Assembly: GCF_020906275.1 (NCBI RefSeq)
Contig: NZ_CP086727.1
Coordinates: 682,001-746,000, forward strand
Length of the DNA stretch: 64,000 bases
Direction of reading: 5' to 3'
Source of the DNA: Parasphingorhabdus litoris DSM 22379
Lineage (GTDB): Bacteria > Pseudomonadota > Alphaproteobacteria > Sphingomonadales > Sphingomonadaceae
The notes beneath the pieces are model-generated. The model saw only the letters and a list, made by a program, of their open reading frames with translations. It had not been told where the DNA came from and did not search any database. Numbering within the stretch: position 1 is the first letter of the stretch; the number at the start of each line of letters is the position of its first letter. This document shows positions 1 to 8,665 of the stretch, piece by piece. The translations under genes were made by a program, and so were the position numbers.

Positions 1-1
1 T

Positions 2-478
2 TTTGTCGGTCGACCTTTTGGCGACAGGAACGAATATACGGTCACAGCTTTGGCTGATTCCAAGGTTTGCGTTTTCTCGCGCGCTGATTTTGACCAGTTT
101 GTTCGCGAACATCCCGATCTAGAGCATAAATTGCTGCAGCGGACATTGACCGAACTGGATCGGGTTCGCCGTTCGATGCTCTTACTCGGCAGAAAAACAG
201 CGTCCGAGCGGGTTGCTTCCTTTCTGCTTGAGATGTCGGAACGGTTGGCCGATTCGAGCTGCAGCGTGGTTGGAGGGCAACTTCGGCTTTTCGCGTTGCC
301 GTTCGGCAGGCAGCAAGTGGCAGATATTTTGGGACTGACTATAGAAACGGTCAGCCGGCAAATGACTCAATTGAAAAAAAATGATGTGATTGCGCTACCG
401 GATCATCGCAATGTCCAGATTCTCGATGCCGATCGCCTGCAGGATATTGCAGATTCCGGCGTCGGCGCGCTTCACTAA
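2..478 (+). CDS. Crp/Fnr-family transcriptional regulator, 5' end cut by window edge
   Basis: The reading frame is open from base 2, so the gene runs in from the left; a TTG at 50 is internal. What remains is the end of the cyclic-nucleotide-binding-like beta roll (GRPFGDRNEYTVTAL), the dimerisation helix and a C-terminal winged helix-turn-helix with the FNR/FixK recognition pattern RQQVADILGLTIETVSRQ. That helix predicts binding to TTGAT-N4-ATCAA sites, and a perfect one lies 55 bases downstream, before ccoN. The N-terminal cysteines that would separate oxygen-sensing Fnr from FixK are outside the window. Its position suggests it is the direct activator of the cbb3 operon; that is inference. 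Confidence 0.9.
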   Translation, partial: FVGRPFGDRNEYTVTALADSKVCVFSRADFDQFVREHPDLEHKLLQRTLTELDRVRRSMLLLGRKTASERVASFLLEMSERLADSSCSVVGGQLRLFALPFGRQQVADILGLTIETVSRQMTQLKKNDVIALPDHRNVQILDADRLQDIADSGVGALH

Positions 479-532
479 GCTCGGCATCACATTGCCAAAG
501 CTTCTCATAAGCACTGTGCACTTTTCCTATTG

Positions 533-546
533 TTGATCTAGATCAA
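533..546. promoter_or_regulatory. FNR/FixK box upstream of ccoN
   Basis: TTGATCTAGATCAA is a perfect 14-base palindrome matching the FNR/FixK consensus TTGAT-N4-ATCAA. It is centred about 83 bases before the ccoN start, a usual place for a class II activator site with a short leader. The regulator gene just upstream ends in an FNR-type recognition helix. Confidence 0.9.
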
Positions 547-622
547 TGAGGATCGATTAGCGGACTGCCATTCCCCTTCCCGTTGAAGACGGTTTTTGAA
601 CTGTCGACATGGGAAGGACATT

Positions 623-2293
623 ATGGACACGCTCTTGATGAAGGCTGGCGGCTGGCTGGCTATCGTATTTCTTGCATTTATCGCAATGGTGCTGGCAGCG
701 GATACTGGCTTTGCCGTTCATATGGCGATTATCGCTCTGGCTGCGGGTATCACCTTATGGGTTACTATCAACAAGGCCGACTATGCGGCAATTGGCCGCG
801 GCATTTTGAAAGCCCCCGCTGATCCAGGCATTTATGATGATGACCCGATACGCTGGGGCGTCATAGCAACGATTTTCTGGGGTATTGCTGGACTGACGGT
901 AGGGCTAGTCATTGCTCTGCAGCTGGCCTTCCCAGTCCTTAATCTCAACAACGAGTTTACGACTTTTGGTCGTTTGCGGCCGCTCCATACTTCTGCCGTA
1001 ATCTTTGCTTTCGGAGGCAATGCACTGATCGCGACAAGCTATTATGTCGTGCAGCGCACCTGCAGGGCGAGGTTGGCCTTCCCCGGCCTCGCCCGTTTCG
1101 TCTTCTGGGGTTACCAGCTGTTCATAGTCTTGGCGGCTACCGGCTATCTGATGGGTGTTACCCAGTCCAAGGAATATGCTGAACCCGAATGGTATGTCGA
1201 CCTGTGGTTGACCATCGTCTGGCTTTGCTATGCCGCTGTTTTTATCGGCACCATTGTGCGCCGGTCAGAACCCCATATCTATGTTGCCAACTGGTTCTTC
1301 CTGTCTTTCATTTTGACCATCGCGATGTTGCACGTTGTTAACGGCTTGTCTCTACCGGTGAGCCTGCTTGGTTCGAAAAGCTATGCTGCTTTTGCCGGTG
1401 TGCAGGACGCGCTGACTCAGTGGTGGTATGGCCATAATGCGGTCGGATTTTTCCTGACCGCCGGTTTTCTGGCGATGATGTATTATTTCGTTCCGAAACA
1501 GGCGGAACGGCCGGTTTACAGCTATCGTCTGTCGATTATCCACTTCTGGTCTTTGATCTTCCTCTACATCTGGGCCGGCCCGCACCATTTGCACTATACG
1601 GCACTGCCCGATTGGGCGCAGACGCTCGGCATGGTGTTCTCGGTTGTGCTGTGGATGCCAAGCTGGGGCGGTATGATCAATGGCCTGATGACGCTCAATG
1701 GCGCATGGGACAAGATCCGCACCGATCCGATCATCCGGATGATGGTCTTGGCGCTTGCCTTCTATGGCATGAGCACTTTTGAAGGCCCGATGATGTCGAT
1801 CAAGGCTGTGAACAGCCTGTCGCATTATACCGATTGGACCATCGGCCACGTACATAGCGGTGCGCTGGGTTGGAACGGTATGATCACCTTCGCTTGTCTC
1901 TATTATCTTGTTCCACGTCTCTGGGGCAAAGAGCGGCTCTATTCGCTGCGTATGGTGAACTGGCACTTCTGGCTCGCGACTCTGGGTATCGTTCTCTACG
2001 CAGCGTCGATGTGGGTTGCCGGTATCATGCAGGGCCTGATGTGGCGCGAATATGGTGAGGATGGCTATCTGGTTTACGCTTTCTCTGAAGTCGTAACCGC
2101 GATGCTGCCCATGTACCTTATCCGGGCGACGGGCGGTCTGCTCTATCTCGCTGGTGCCATCGTGCTGGTTTATAATGTCTGGATGACGATTGCCGGTAAG
2201 CAACGCGACGAAAAACCCATGACCGAAACGCCTTATGACGAGGCCGCAGATAAGCCGATTGTAGCGAAGCCTGCAATCGCGCCCGCAGAATAA
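623..2293 (+). CDS. ccoN: Cytochrome c oxidase cbb3-type subunit I (CcoN)
   Basis: Catalytic subunit of the high-affinity cbb3 oxidase of the inner membrane; holds the low-spin heme b and the heme b3-CuB site and reduces oxygen to water. The 556-residue product is almost entirely membrane-spanning and shows CcoN blocks such as [39 protein letters not shown] (His ligands) and [15 protein letters not shown] chose ATG 623 over the TTG at 596 because GGAAGGA lies seven bases before it and the protein then starts directly before the first membrane segment. First gene of the ccoNOQP-GHIS cluster, behind an FNR box. Confidence 0.97.
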   Translation: MDTLLMKAGGWLAIVFLAFIAMVLAADTGFAVHMAIIALAAGITLWVTINKADYAAIGRGILKAPADPGIYDDDPIRWGVIATIFWGIAGLTVGLVIALQLAFPVLNLNNEFTTFGRLRPLHTSAVIFAFGGNALIATSYYVVQRTCRARLAFPGLARFVFWGYQLFIVLAATGYLMGVTQSKEYAEPEWYVDLWLTIVWLCYAAVFIGTIVRRSEPHIYVANWFFLSFILTIAMLHVVNGLSLPVSLLGSKSYAAFAGVQDALTQWWYGHNAVGFFLTAGFLAMMYYFVPKQAERPVYSYRLSIIHFWSLIFLYIWAGPHHLHYTALPDWAQTLGMVFSVVLWMPSWGGMINGLMTLNGAWDKIRTDPIIRMMVLALAFYGMSTFEGPMMSIKAVNSLSHYTDWTIGHVHSGALGWNGMITFACLYYLVPRLWGKERLYSLRMVNWHFWLATLGIVLYAASMWVAGIMQGLMWREYGEDGYLVYAFSEVVTAMLPMYLIRATGGLLYLAGAIVLVYNVWMTIAGKQRDEKPMTETPYDEAADKPIVAKPAIAPAE

Positions 2294-2306
2294 GGAAGGC
2301 GAGAAA

Positions 2307-3041
2307 ATGGCTGGTTTTGCTAAACATCATAAAAAACTCGAACGCAATGTTACGTTGCTCGGTCTGGCCGCCTTTGTCACTGTAGCGATCGGCGGTATAG
2401 TGGAGATTGCTCCGCTCTTCTGGATCGATAACACGATTGAGAAAGTCGAAGGCGTACGGCCTTACACCCCGCTCGAACTGGCGGGACGCAACATCTATAT
2501 TCGCGAGGGTTGCTATAGCTGTCACAGTCAGATGGTGCGGCCGTTCCGTGACGAAGTGGAACGTTATGGGCATTACAGCCTGGCAGCGGAAAGCATGTAT
2601 GATCATCCGTTCCAATGGGGTTCAAAAAGGACCGGCCCCGATCTGGCGCGGGTTGGTGGACGCTATTCGGATGAATGGCATGTTCAGCATTTGATTGACC
2701 CGCGGTCAGTGGTGCCTGAATCAATTATGCCGCCTTATGCGTTTCTGGCTGAGAAGGACCTGAAAGCCGGGGATATGGTCAAGCACCTCCGGGCGCAGCG
2801 GCGTTTGGGTGTGCCCTATACCGAAGAAGCAATTGCGGCAGCCAATGAAGACCTGATGGCGCAAGCTGATCCGGAAGCGGTAACGACCGATCTGATGGAG
2901 CGCTATCCCAAAGCGCAGGCGCGCGATTTTGATGGCAATCCCGATCGGCTGACCGAGATGGATGCATTGGTCGCCTATCTTCAGATGATTGGAACGCTCG
3001 TCGATTTCGAGGCGGTTGAAGGTCTCGAGGAACCGCGATGA
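2307..3041 (+). CDS. ccoO: Cytochrome c oxidase cbb3-type subunit II (CcoO), mono-heme cytochrome c
   Basis: Membrane-anchored mono-heme c subunit that passes electrons from CcoP to CcoN. The 244-residue protein has one N-terminal membrane anchor (about residues 12-32), then the heme c motif CYSCH near residue 69 and a methionine-rich distal region ([10 protein letters not shown]) that can supply the axial Met. AAGGAAGG precedes the ATG. The stop overlaps the ccoQ start (ATGA), so the two are probably translationally coupled. Confidence 0.97.
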   Translation: MAGFAKHHKKLERNVTLLGLAAFVTVAIGGIVEIAPLFWIDNTIEKVEGVRPYTPLELAGRNIYIREGCYSCHSQMVRPFRDEVERYGHYSLAAESMYDHPFQWGSKRTGPDLARVGGRYSDEWHVQHLIDPRSVVPESIMPPYAFLAEKDLKAGDMVKHLRAQRRLGVPYTEEAIAAANEDLMAQADPEAVTTDLMERYPKAQARDFDGNPDRLTEMDALVAYLQMIGTLVDFEAVEGLEEPR

Positions 3042-3199
3042 ACTACGAAGATCTGAGACATTTCGCAGACAGCTGGGGTCTTGTATTTCTGGGCATGGTT
3101 TTTCTCACACTGATCGGCTGGGTATTCCGGCCTGGTTCGAGCGAGAAAAACGAAAAAGCAGCCCATATGATCTTTGAAGAGGATCACGACGATGGTTGA
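3038..3199 (+). CDS. ccoQ: Cbb3-type cytochrome oxidase subunit CcoQ
   Basis: A 53-residue protein with one membrane segment (about residues 13-30, [20 protein letters not shown]) and a charged tail rich in Glu and Asp, the usual CcoQ/FixQ shape. CcoQ stabilises the assembled oxidase and its contact with CcoP. It starts on the ATGA that ends ccoO and its own end overlaps the ccoP start by eight bases. Found by translating the ccoO-ccoP interval. Confidence 0.93.
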   Translation: MNYEDLRHFADSWGLVFLGMVFLTLIGWVFRPGSSEKNEKAAHMIFEEDHDDG

Positions 3200-4133
3200 T
3201 AAACAAAGAATTGATGAAGCGACGGGTACCCAAACGGTTGGCCATGAATGGGATGGTATCGAGGAGCTCGATACGCCTATGCCACGCTGGTGGTTGTGGA
3301 CGCTCTATGCAACAATCGTCTGGGCGCTAATCTACGTTATACTTTATCCGGCATGGCCAATGGTCAACAGCGCTACTGAAGGCGTACTGGGCTGGTCCAG
3401 CCGCGGTGACTATCAAAAGGCTGTGGCTGCAAGAGAAGCAGAGCTGGAGCCGATCCGAGTGGCGCTGGTGAATACAGACATCCATGAACTGCCCAACAAT
3501 CCTGAACTCCTCAATGAAGCAATTCAGGGTGGACGCTCGGCGTTCAAAGTCCATTGTGTGCAATGTCATGGTGCTGGTGCCGCAGGTTCGAAAGGCTATC
3601 CCAATCTGAACGATGATGAGTGGTTGTGGGGCGGCGATATGGAGGCGATTGAATATACGCTGGTCCATGGCATTCGAAATCCGGACCATGCGGAAACCCG
3701 TTTCTCTCAGATGCCGGCTTTTGGTCGGGACGGAATATTGCAACCCAATGAGATTCAGGACTTGGTTTCTTATGTTCGTGTGTTGAGCGATCGTGAAGAG
3801 CAAAGCGCTTCGTCAAATCGCGGTGCAGAGCTGTTTCAGGTTAATTGCGCAGTTTGCCATGGCAATGATGCCAAAGGTGATCGGACGCAAGGCGCGCCCA
3901 ATTTGACGGACGCGATCAATTTATATGGACTGGATCGTGCATCGTTGACCGACACGATTAGCAACAGTCGCTATGGCGTCATGCCACGTTGGGGACATCG
4001 ACTGGATGCAGCAACGATCAGGATGCTGACCGCCTACGTACATTCACTGGGTGGCGGCGAGGCTGCTCCGGTACCAGAGGATGCTGCAACCGAGCAAGCA
4101 GCAACGGAGACTCCGGCAGATGAGCAATCCTGA
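3192..4133 (+). CDS. ccoP: Cytochrome c oxidase cbb3-type subunit III (CcoP), di-heme cytochrome c
   Basis: Di-heme c subunit that accepts electrons from cytochrome c and hands them to CcoO. The 313-residue protein has the FixP N-terminal segment, a membrane anchor (about residues 35-55, WWLWTLYATIVWALIYVILY), then two cytochrome c domains with CVQCHG near residue 122 and CAVCHG near residue 219. The ATG at 3192 is preferred over an upstream non-ATG start because AGAGG precedes it and it overlaps ccoQ by eight bases. The last 30 residues are rich in Ala and Glu, a variable linker-like tail. Confidence 0.97.
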   Translation: MVDKQRIDEATGTQTVGHEWDGIEELDTPMPRWWLWTLYATIVWALIYVILYPAWPMVNSATEGVLGWSSRGDYQKAVAAREAELEPIRVALVNTDIHELPNNPELLNEAIQGGRSAFKVHCVQCHGAGAAGSKGYPNLNDDEWLWGGDMEAIEYTLVHGIRNPDHAETRFSQMPAFGRDGILQPNEIQDLVSYVRVLSDREEQSASSNRGAELFQVNCAVCHGNDAKGDRTQGAPNLTDAINLYGLDRASLTDTISNSRYGVMPRWGHRLDAATIRMLTAYVHSLGGGEAAPVPEDAATEQAATETPADEQS

Positions 4134-5577
4134 GGAAATTCTTGATCCCCAGCTACAGCTTTATGAAAAACGCAAAGGTGTTTATCCCAAGGCAGTAGAC
4201 GGCACATTTCGGCGGCTAAAATGGGCGATCATGGCGGTGACGCTGGCGATCTACTACATCACGCCATGGATCCGTTGGGATCGCGGGCCCTATGCACCGG
4301 ATCAGGCGGTATTGGTTGATCTGGCAAATCGCCGGTTCTTCATGTTCGGCATCGAAATCTGGCCGCATGAATTTTACTATGTTGCCGGGATGTTGGTCAT
4401 GGCGGGGATAGGCCTGTTCCTGGTTACCTCCGCCGTGGGTCGGGCCTGGTGCGGCTATTCTTGTCCGCAGACAGTGTGGACTGACCTGTTCCAGCATATC
4501 GAACGCGCTATTGACGGTGATCGCAACGCGCAGTTCCGATTGCAGGATGCGCCATGGGGGCCAAAGAAGATATTCAAACGGTTAAGCAAGTGGACGATCT
4601 GGCTGCTTGTCGCTTTGGCTACGGGTGGCGCGTGGATTTTCTACTTTGCAGATGCCCCCACTTTGGCACGGGATTTTTTCACAGGTGAAGCGGCTTTTGT
4701 TGCCTATGCGACCGTTGGTGTTCTGACCGCGACCACCTTTATTTTTGGTGGTTTCATGCGTGAACAGGTATGCATCTACATGTGTCCTTGGCCGCGTATT
4801 CAAGCCGCGATGATGGACGAAAAGTCACTGACCGTTACCTATAAGGATTGGCGCGGGGAACCACGTGGCAGTGTCAAAAAGGCCGAAGCACAGCCAGGCA
4901 GCTTTGGTGACTGTATTGACTGTAATCAGTGCGTTGCAGTTTGTCCGACCGGCATCGATATTCGAGAAGGGCCACAAATAGGGTGTATCACCTGCGCCCT
5001 TTGCATTGATGCTTGTGACAAAGTGATGGACCAGGTCGGGCGTCCACGCGGATTGATCGACTATGTAACAGAAGAAGATGCAGCGCTTGAAAAAGCTGGA
5101 CAACCTCATGTTCCGGTTATGAAAACCCTGTTCCGTCCCCGGACTATTTTATATTTTTCAGTCTGGGGCGCTATCGGTTTGGCGATGCTATTTGCCGTTG
5201 GTAACCGCACACGTATCGACATTAGCGCCAATCATGATCGCAACCCACTTTATGTGCAGCTTGCCGACGGTGATGTGCGCAATGCTTACACGGTGAATTT
5301 GCGCAATATGGAAAACCGACCACGTGATATGGAGATTTCCATGTCAGGACTTCACAGTGCTGTGATGTGGTCGAGCGCAGGATTACGGGAAACGGCCGGC
5401 CGAGACGTCATAGTTAAGGTGCCGGCCGACAGCGTTGGCCGGGTGCGACTGTTTGTTGCTGCATCCAGCGAGGGTCCGGCAAGGGAAGAGTTCACGCTTA
5501 CTGTCCGGGCGAAAGATGACCGGACGGCACAAGATACCGATGACGTCTTTTTTGAACGCCCGGAGACAAGAGAATGA
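4120..5577 (+). CDS. ccoG: Cytochrome c oxidase accessory protein CcoG (FixG/RdxA)
   Basis: Membrane-bound iron-sulfur protein needed for cbb3 maturation; family members act as Cu(II) reductases that supply Cu(I) to CcoN. The 485-residue product has several membrane segments with CGYSCPQTVW and YMCPWPR motifs, a ferredoxin-like part with two 4Fe-4S sets (CIDCNQCVAVCP and CITCALCIDACD), another membrane span, and the FixG C-terminal immunoglobulin-like domain. Start at ATG 4120 overlaps ccoP by 14 bases. Full length for the family. Confidence 0.95.
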   Translation: MSNPEEILDPQLQLYEKRKGVYPKAVDGTFRRLKWAIMAVTLAIYYITPWIRWDRGPYAPDQAVLVDLANRRFFMFGIEIWPHEFYYVAGMLVMAGIGLFLVTSAVGRAWCGYSCPQTVWTDLFQHIERAIDGDRNAQFRLQDAPWGPKKIFKRLSKWTIWLLVALATGGAWIFYFADAPTLARDFFTGEAAFVAYATVGVLTATTFIFGGFMREQVCIYMCPWPRIQAAMMDEKSLTVTYKDWRGEPRGSVKKAEAQPGSFGDCIDCNQCVAVCPTGIDIREGPQIGCITCALCIDACDKVMDQVGRPRGLIDYVTEEDAALEKAGQPHVPVMKTLFRPRTILYFSVWGAIGLAMLFAVGNRTRIDISANHDRNPLYVQLADGDVRNAYTVNLRNMENRPRDMEISMSGLHSAVMWSSAGLRETAGRDVIVKVPADSVGRVRLFVAASSEGPAREEFTLTVRAKDDRTAQDTDDVFFERPETRE

Positions 5578-6050
5578 AAATGGAAATTGTAGAACCCAAA
5601 AAATTCACAGGCTTCCACGCCACAGCCATGATTGTCGCCTTTTTTGCGGTAGTGGTATCGGTCAATATGGTGATGGCGCGCTTTGCAATCTCGACTTTTG
5701 GCGGCACTGTCGTGGACAACAGCTATGTTGCCAGCCAGAAATATAATGAGTGGTTGGAAGAAGCACGCAAACAGCAAGCGCATGGCTGGACTGCTTCGCG
5801 GATCACGCGTGTGCAAGATAAAGTTGCGATGACGGTTCTTCAAGCTGACGAAAGCGCGCTGGCAAATGCGACGATAACCGCGGTCGCTGAGCATCCTGTT
5901 GGTCGGTCTGAACCGATTACTTTAAACTTTATCGAGAATGGTGCGGGCTCATATATCAGCCAGGATGCACTACCCGAAGGCCGATGGAAATTGCGCGTTG
6001 CAATCATCCATGGTGGCAACAAAATGGCGCTGGCACAGGAAGTTCGTTGA
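5574..6050 (+). CDS. ccoH: FixH/CcoH family cbb3 assembly protein
   Basis: A 158-residue protein with one N-terminal membrane helix (about residues 14-35) and a periplasmic domain, matching FixH, which helps assemble the cbb3 oxidase together with the copper pump CcoI. The pattern NSYVASQKYNEWLEEARKQ after the helix is typical of the family. It starts on the ATGA ending ccoG and runs into ccoI with another overlap, so the assembly genes appear coupled. Confidence 0.92.
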   Translation: MKMEIVEPKKFTGFHATAMIVAFFAVVVSVNMVMARFAISTFGGTVVDNSYVASQKYNEWLEEARKQQAHGWTASRITRVQDKVAMTVLQADESALANATITAVAEHPVGRSEPITLNFIENGAGSYISQDALPEGRWKLRVAIIHGGNKMALAQEVR

Positions 6051-8179
6051 ACGCGCCAGTTCATCTTGATGCCGCTTCGGCAGATGACGCAGGCGGCATA
6101 GTCTCCCGCTTTGCGGTGCCGGCTATACGATGTGCTGGCTGCATATCGAAAATCGAGAATGGTCTGCTCAAAGAACAGGATATTATCTCTGCACGCGTCA
6201 ATTTCTCGACCAAGCAAGTAGCGGTTTCACATCTCCCTGCGCTTCGCGAAGATCAGATCAAGGCAAATATCGAGCAATTAGGCTTCGATGTCCAAATTTT
6301 GGCTGACAATCCGCTGGCGGAAGAAAAAGGTGGTACTGACAAATTGATCCGTGCGCTTGCCGTTGCCGGATTTGGCATGATGAATATCATGCTGCTGTCC
6401 GTCAGCGTCTGGTCCGGTGCTGTTGGTCCTACCCGTGATCTGTTCCATTGGATATCGGCATTGATTGCGATTCCGGTAATCCTTTATTCGGGACGACCTT
6501 TCTTCAGTTCGGCTTTCATGGCGTTGCGTTACGGTCGTACCAATATGGATGTACCGATAACGGTCGGTATCATTCTCGCCACCGGCCACAGCCTGTTTGA
6601 AACAATGACCAGCGGTGTGCATGCCTATTTTGAAAGCGTGGTCATGCTGATCTTTTTCCTGCTCGCTGGCCGGGTGCTTGATGGTATGATGCGGGATCGT
6701 GCCAGAAACGGCATATCCGCATTGCTTAAGCAAACGGCGCCCGGCGCGATGGTGCTTCGGGATGATGGTTCTACCCGTTGGGTGGCGGCCAAAGAGCTGC
6801 GCCCGGACATGCGGATGATCGTGGCGGCCGGGGATAATCTTGCCGCAGATGGCGTGATCGAGCAGGGTTCGAGCAATTTTGATTTCGCACTGATGACTGG
6901 GGAGAGCGAGCCGCAACGTAAGGCGATTGGCGATATCGTGCTTGCCGGTACGCTTAATCTGACTGCCCCCGTTACTGTTCGGATTACCGCCACTGGTGAA
7001 GATACCAGTCTGTCCGACATCGCGCGCCTGATGGACGAGGCCGGGCAACAGCGGTCCTTTTATGTTCGTGTAGCAGATAAGGCTGCACGCTATTATGCGC
7101 CAGCCGTGCACAGCCTAGCCTTGTTGGCCTTCGTGTTCTGGATGTTTGTCGGCGTGGGCTGGCATCAATCTCTGTTAATTGCTGTCGCAGTGCTGATCAT
7201 CACTTGCCCTTGTGCATTGGGCCTGGCGGTTCCAGCGGCACAAGTCGTAGCCTCCGGTGCGTTGCTGCGAAAAGGCGTTATGATCAAAGATGGTAGTGCG
7301 TTGGAGCGACTTGCCGACGCCGATCGTGTGTTGTTCGACAAGACCGGAACACTGACTCTTGGCCGCCCCGTACCGGTTGATATGAACTGCCTGACTTTAA
7401 AACAAAAACAAGTCGCTCTGGCGCTGGCACAGGCGAGCAACCATCCAGTTAGCAAAGGGATACGTGGAGCCCTGTTAGAGCAGGAAATAGCACCTGTTCA
7501 GATTGATGCTTTGAACGAAGTCGCAGGCGAAGGCATGTCGGGTTACTGGGAAGGAATCCCTGTAACGTTGGGCAAGCCAACAAAATCGGATGATCACCTT
7601 TCCTGTCAGTTGAAGCTCGGCAATGAGCAGGTTGCCATCGAATTAAGGGATGAAATGCGACCGGATGCAGCGGAAGCTATTAGACGGCTAAAAGATCTTG
7701 GTTTGCCCGCCACGATCATATCGGGTGATAACGCGGCGTCGGTGGCAAAAATCGCTCATACAACTGGCCTCACATCGCAAGCCAATGCCAGCCCCCAAGA
7801 CAAGTTGGAAACCATAGCGCGACTAAGTGCCAATGGATCGAAGATATTGATGGTTGGGGACGGGTTGAATGACGGGCCAGCACTAGCCGCCGCTCATGTA
7901 TCCATTGCTCCCGGTTCGGCCAGTGATGTTGGTCAGCAAGCGGCGGATGCGGTATTTACCAGTGATTCCTTTCTACCGGTTGCTTTGGCGGTCCAGACTG
8001 CCCAGCGCACAATGCAGATTGTCCGGCAGAATTTCGTCTTGGCCATTGGTTACAATGTTTTGGCTGTGCCGCTGGCATTGACCGGAATGGTCACGCCCCT
8101 GATCGCCGCGATTGCGATGTCGCTGTCGTCTCTTATCGTCGTCGGCAATGCCTTGCGGCTCAATGGAGCAGCGAAATGA
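6047..8179 (+). CDS. ccoI: Copper-translocating P-type ATPase CcoI (FixI)
   Basis: P1B-type ATPase that moves Cu(I) out of the cytoplasm for cbb3 oxidase assembly. It has an N-terminal heavy-metal domain with CAGC, a membrane core with the metal-binding CPC (about residue 385), the phosphorylation site DKTGTLT (Asp near 431), and the hinge GDGLNDGPAL (near 604). I place the start at TTG 6047, whose TTGA overlaps the ccoH stop and which has AGGAAG just upstream; this gives 710 residues. The ATG at 5984 in the same frame would add 21 residues lying wholly inside ccoH and is less likely. Confidence 0.93.
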   Translation: MNAPVHLDAASADDAGGIVSRFAVPAIRCAGCISKIENGLLKEQDIISARVNFSTKQVAVSHLPALREDQIKANIEQLGFDVQILADNPLAEEKGGTDKLIRALAVAGFGMMNIMLLSVSVWSGAVGPTRDLFHWISALIAIPVILYSGRPFFSSAFMALRYGRTNMDVPITVGIILATGHSLFETMTSGVHAYFESVVMLIFFLLAGRVLDGMMRDRARNGISALLKQTAPGAMVLRDDGSTRWVAAKELRPDMRMIVAAGDNLAADGVIEQGSSNFDFALMTGESEPQRKAIGDIVLAGTLNLTAPVTVRITATGEDTSLSDIARLMDEAGQQRSFYVRVADKAARYYAPAVHSLALLAFVFWMFVGVGWHQSLLIAVAVLIITCPCALGLAVPAAQVVASGALLRKGVMIKDGSALERLADADRVLFDKTGTLTLGRPVPVDMNCLTLKQKQVALALAQASNHPVSKGIRGALLEQEIAPVQIDALNEVAGEGMSGYWEGIPVTLGKPTKSDDHLSCQLKLGNEQVAIELRDEMRPDAAEAIRRLKDLGLPATIISGDNAASVAKIAHTTGLTSQANASPQDKLETIARLSANGSKILMVGDGLNDGPALAAAHVSIAPGSASDVGQQAADAVFTSDSFLPVALAVQTAQRTMQIVRQNFVLAIGYNVLAVPLALTGMVTPLIAAIAMSLSSLIVVGNALRLNGAAK

Positions 8180-8376
8180 GTGGTCTGGCTATCCTGATCC
8201 CTGTTGCGCTGTTGATGGGATTGGCTGGCCTGGCATTCTTTTTTTGGGCCATCCGCAACGGCCAATTTGAAGATTTGGATGGCGCAGCCCAAAGGGTCCT
8301 GATTGACGAGGAGGCAAGCGTTGACGAGGGACTGCCCGACGATGAAAATACCAATGGAAAGGCCAAAAATGCATAG
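8176..8376 (+). CDS. ccoS: Cbb3-type cytochrome oxidase assembly protein CcoS
   Basis: A 66-residue protein with one membrane helix (about residues 4-26) followed by the CcoS signature WAIRNGQFEDLDGAAQRVL and an acidic tail. CcoS is needed to insert the cofactors into CcoN. It starts on the ATGA ending ccoI, and its last bases overlap the next small gene. Confidence 0.95.
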   Translation: MSGLAILIPVALLMGLAGLAFFFWAIRNGQFEDLDGAAQRVLIDEEASVDEGLPDDENTNGKAKNA

Positions 8377-8611
8377 GCATCAGCTTCCAATCCATTTATC
8401 CGCCTTGGCAGTCCTGATGCTGGTCATCACACCGCTTGCTCCCGCGAGTGGAAGGATGACATTATCCGTATGCGGTGCCGATGGTGTGACTCGAACGGTT
8501 TCGGTGCCAGTTGATCCCGAACAAGAAGAACGCGACGATTGCATCAAAGCCTGTCATGGCTTTTGTTCGCGCAAACAGTTTTCAGATGATCGGGACGATG
8601 TAGAGGACTAA
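8369..8611 (+). CDS. Small exported cysteine-containing protein at the end of the cco cluster
   Basis: Not a family I can name. The 80-residue product begins with a signal-like hydrophobic stretch (about residues 7-28) and then a short polar domain with a VCGADG motif and a CIKACHGFC cluster: four cysteines and a histidine, a set that could bind a metal or form disulfides. ATG 8369 has GGAAAGG about eight bases upstream and overlaps the end of ccoS by eight bases; earlier in-frame ATGs (8342, 8354) lie inside ccoS. Its position argues for a role in cbb3 or copper handling in the periplasm, but that is inference. Confidence 0.75.
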   Translation: MHRHQLPIHLSALAVLMLVITPLAPASGRMTLSVCGADGVTRTVSVPVDPEQEERDDCIKACHGFCSRKQFSDDRDDVED

Positions 8612-8665
8612 GAAGCGAGCGTAATTTTTGGCGGTCGTATTTGCGGATTAAGATATCTGGTTGCG

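Noticed and set aside
1352..2203. Long minus-strand frame inside ccoN
   Set aside because: Antisense shadow of a well-supported membrane protein gene; no family resemblance.
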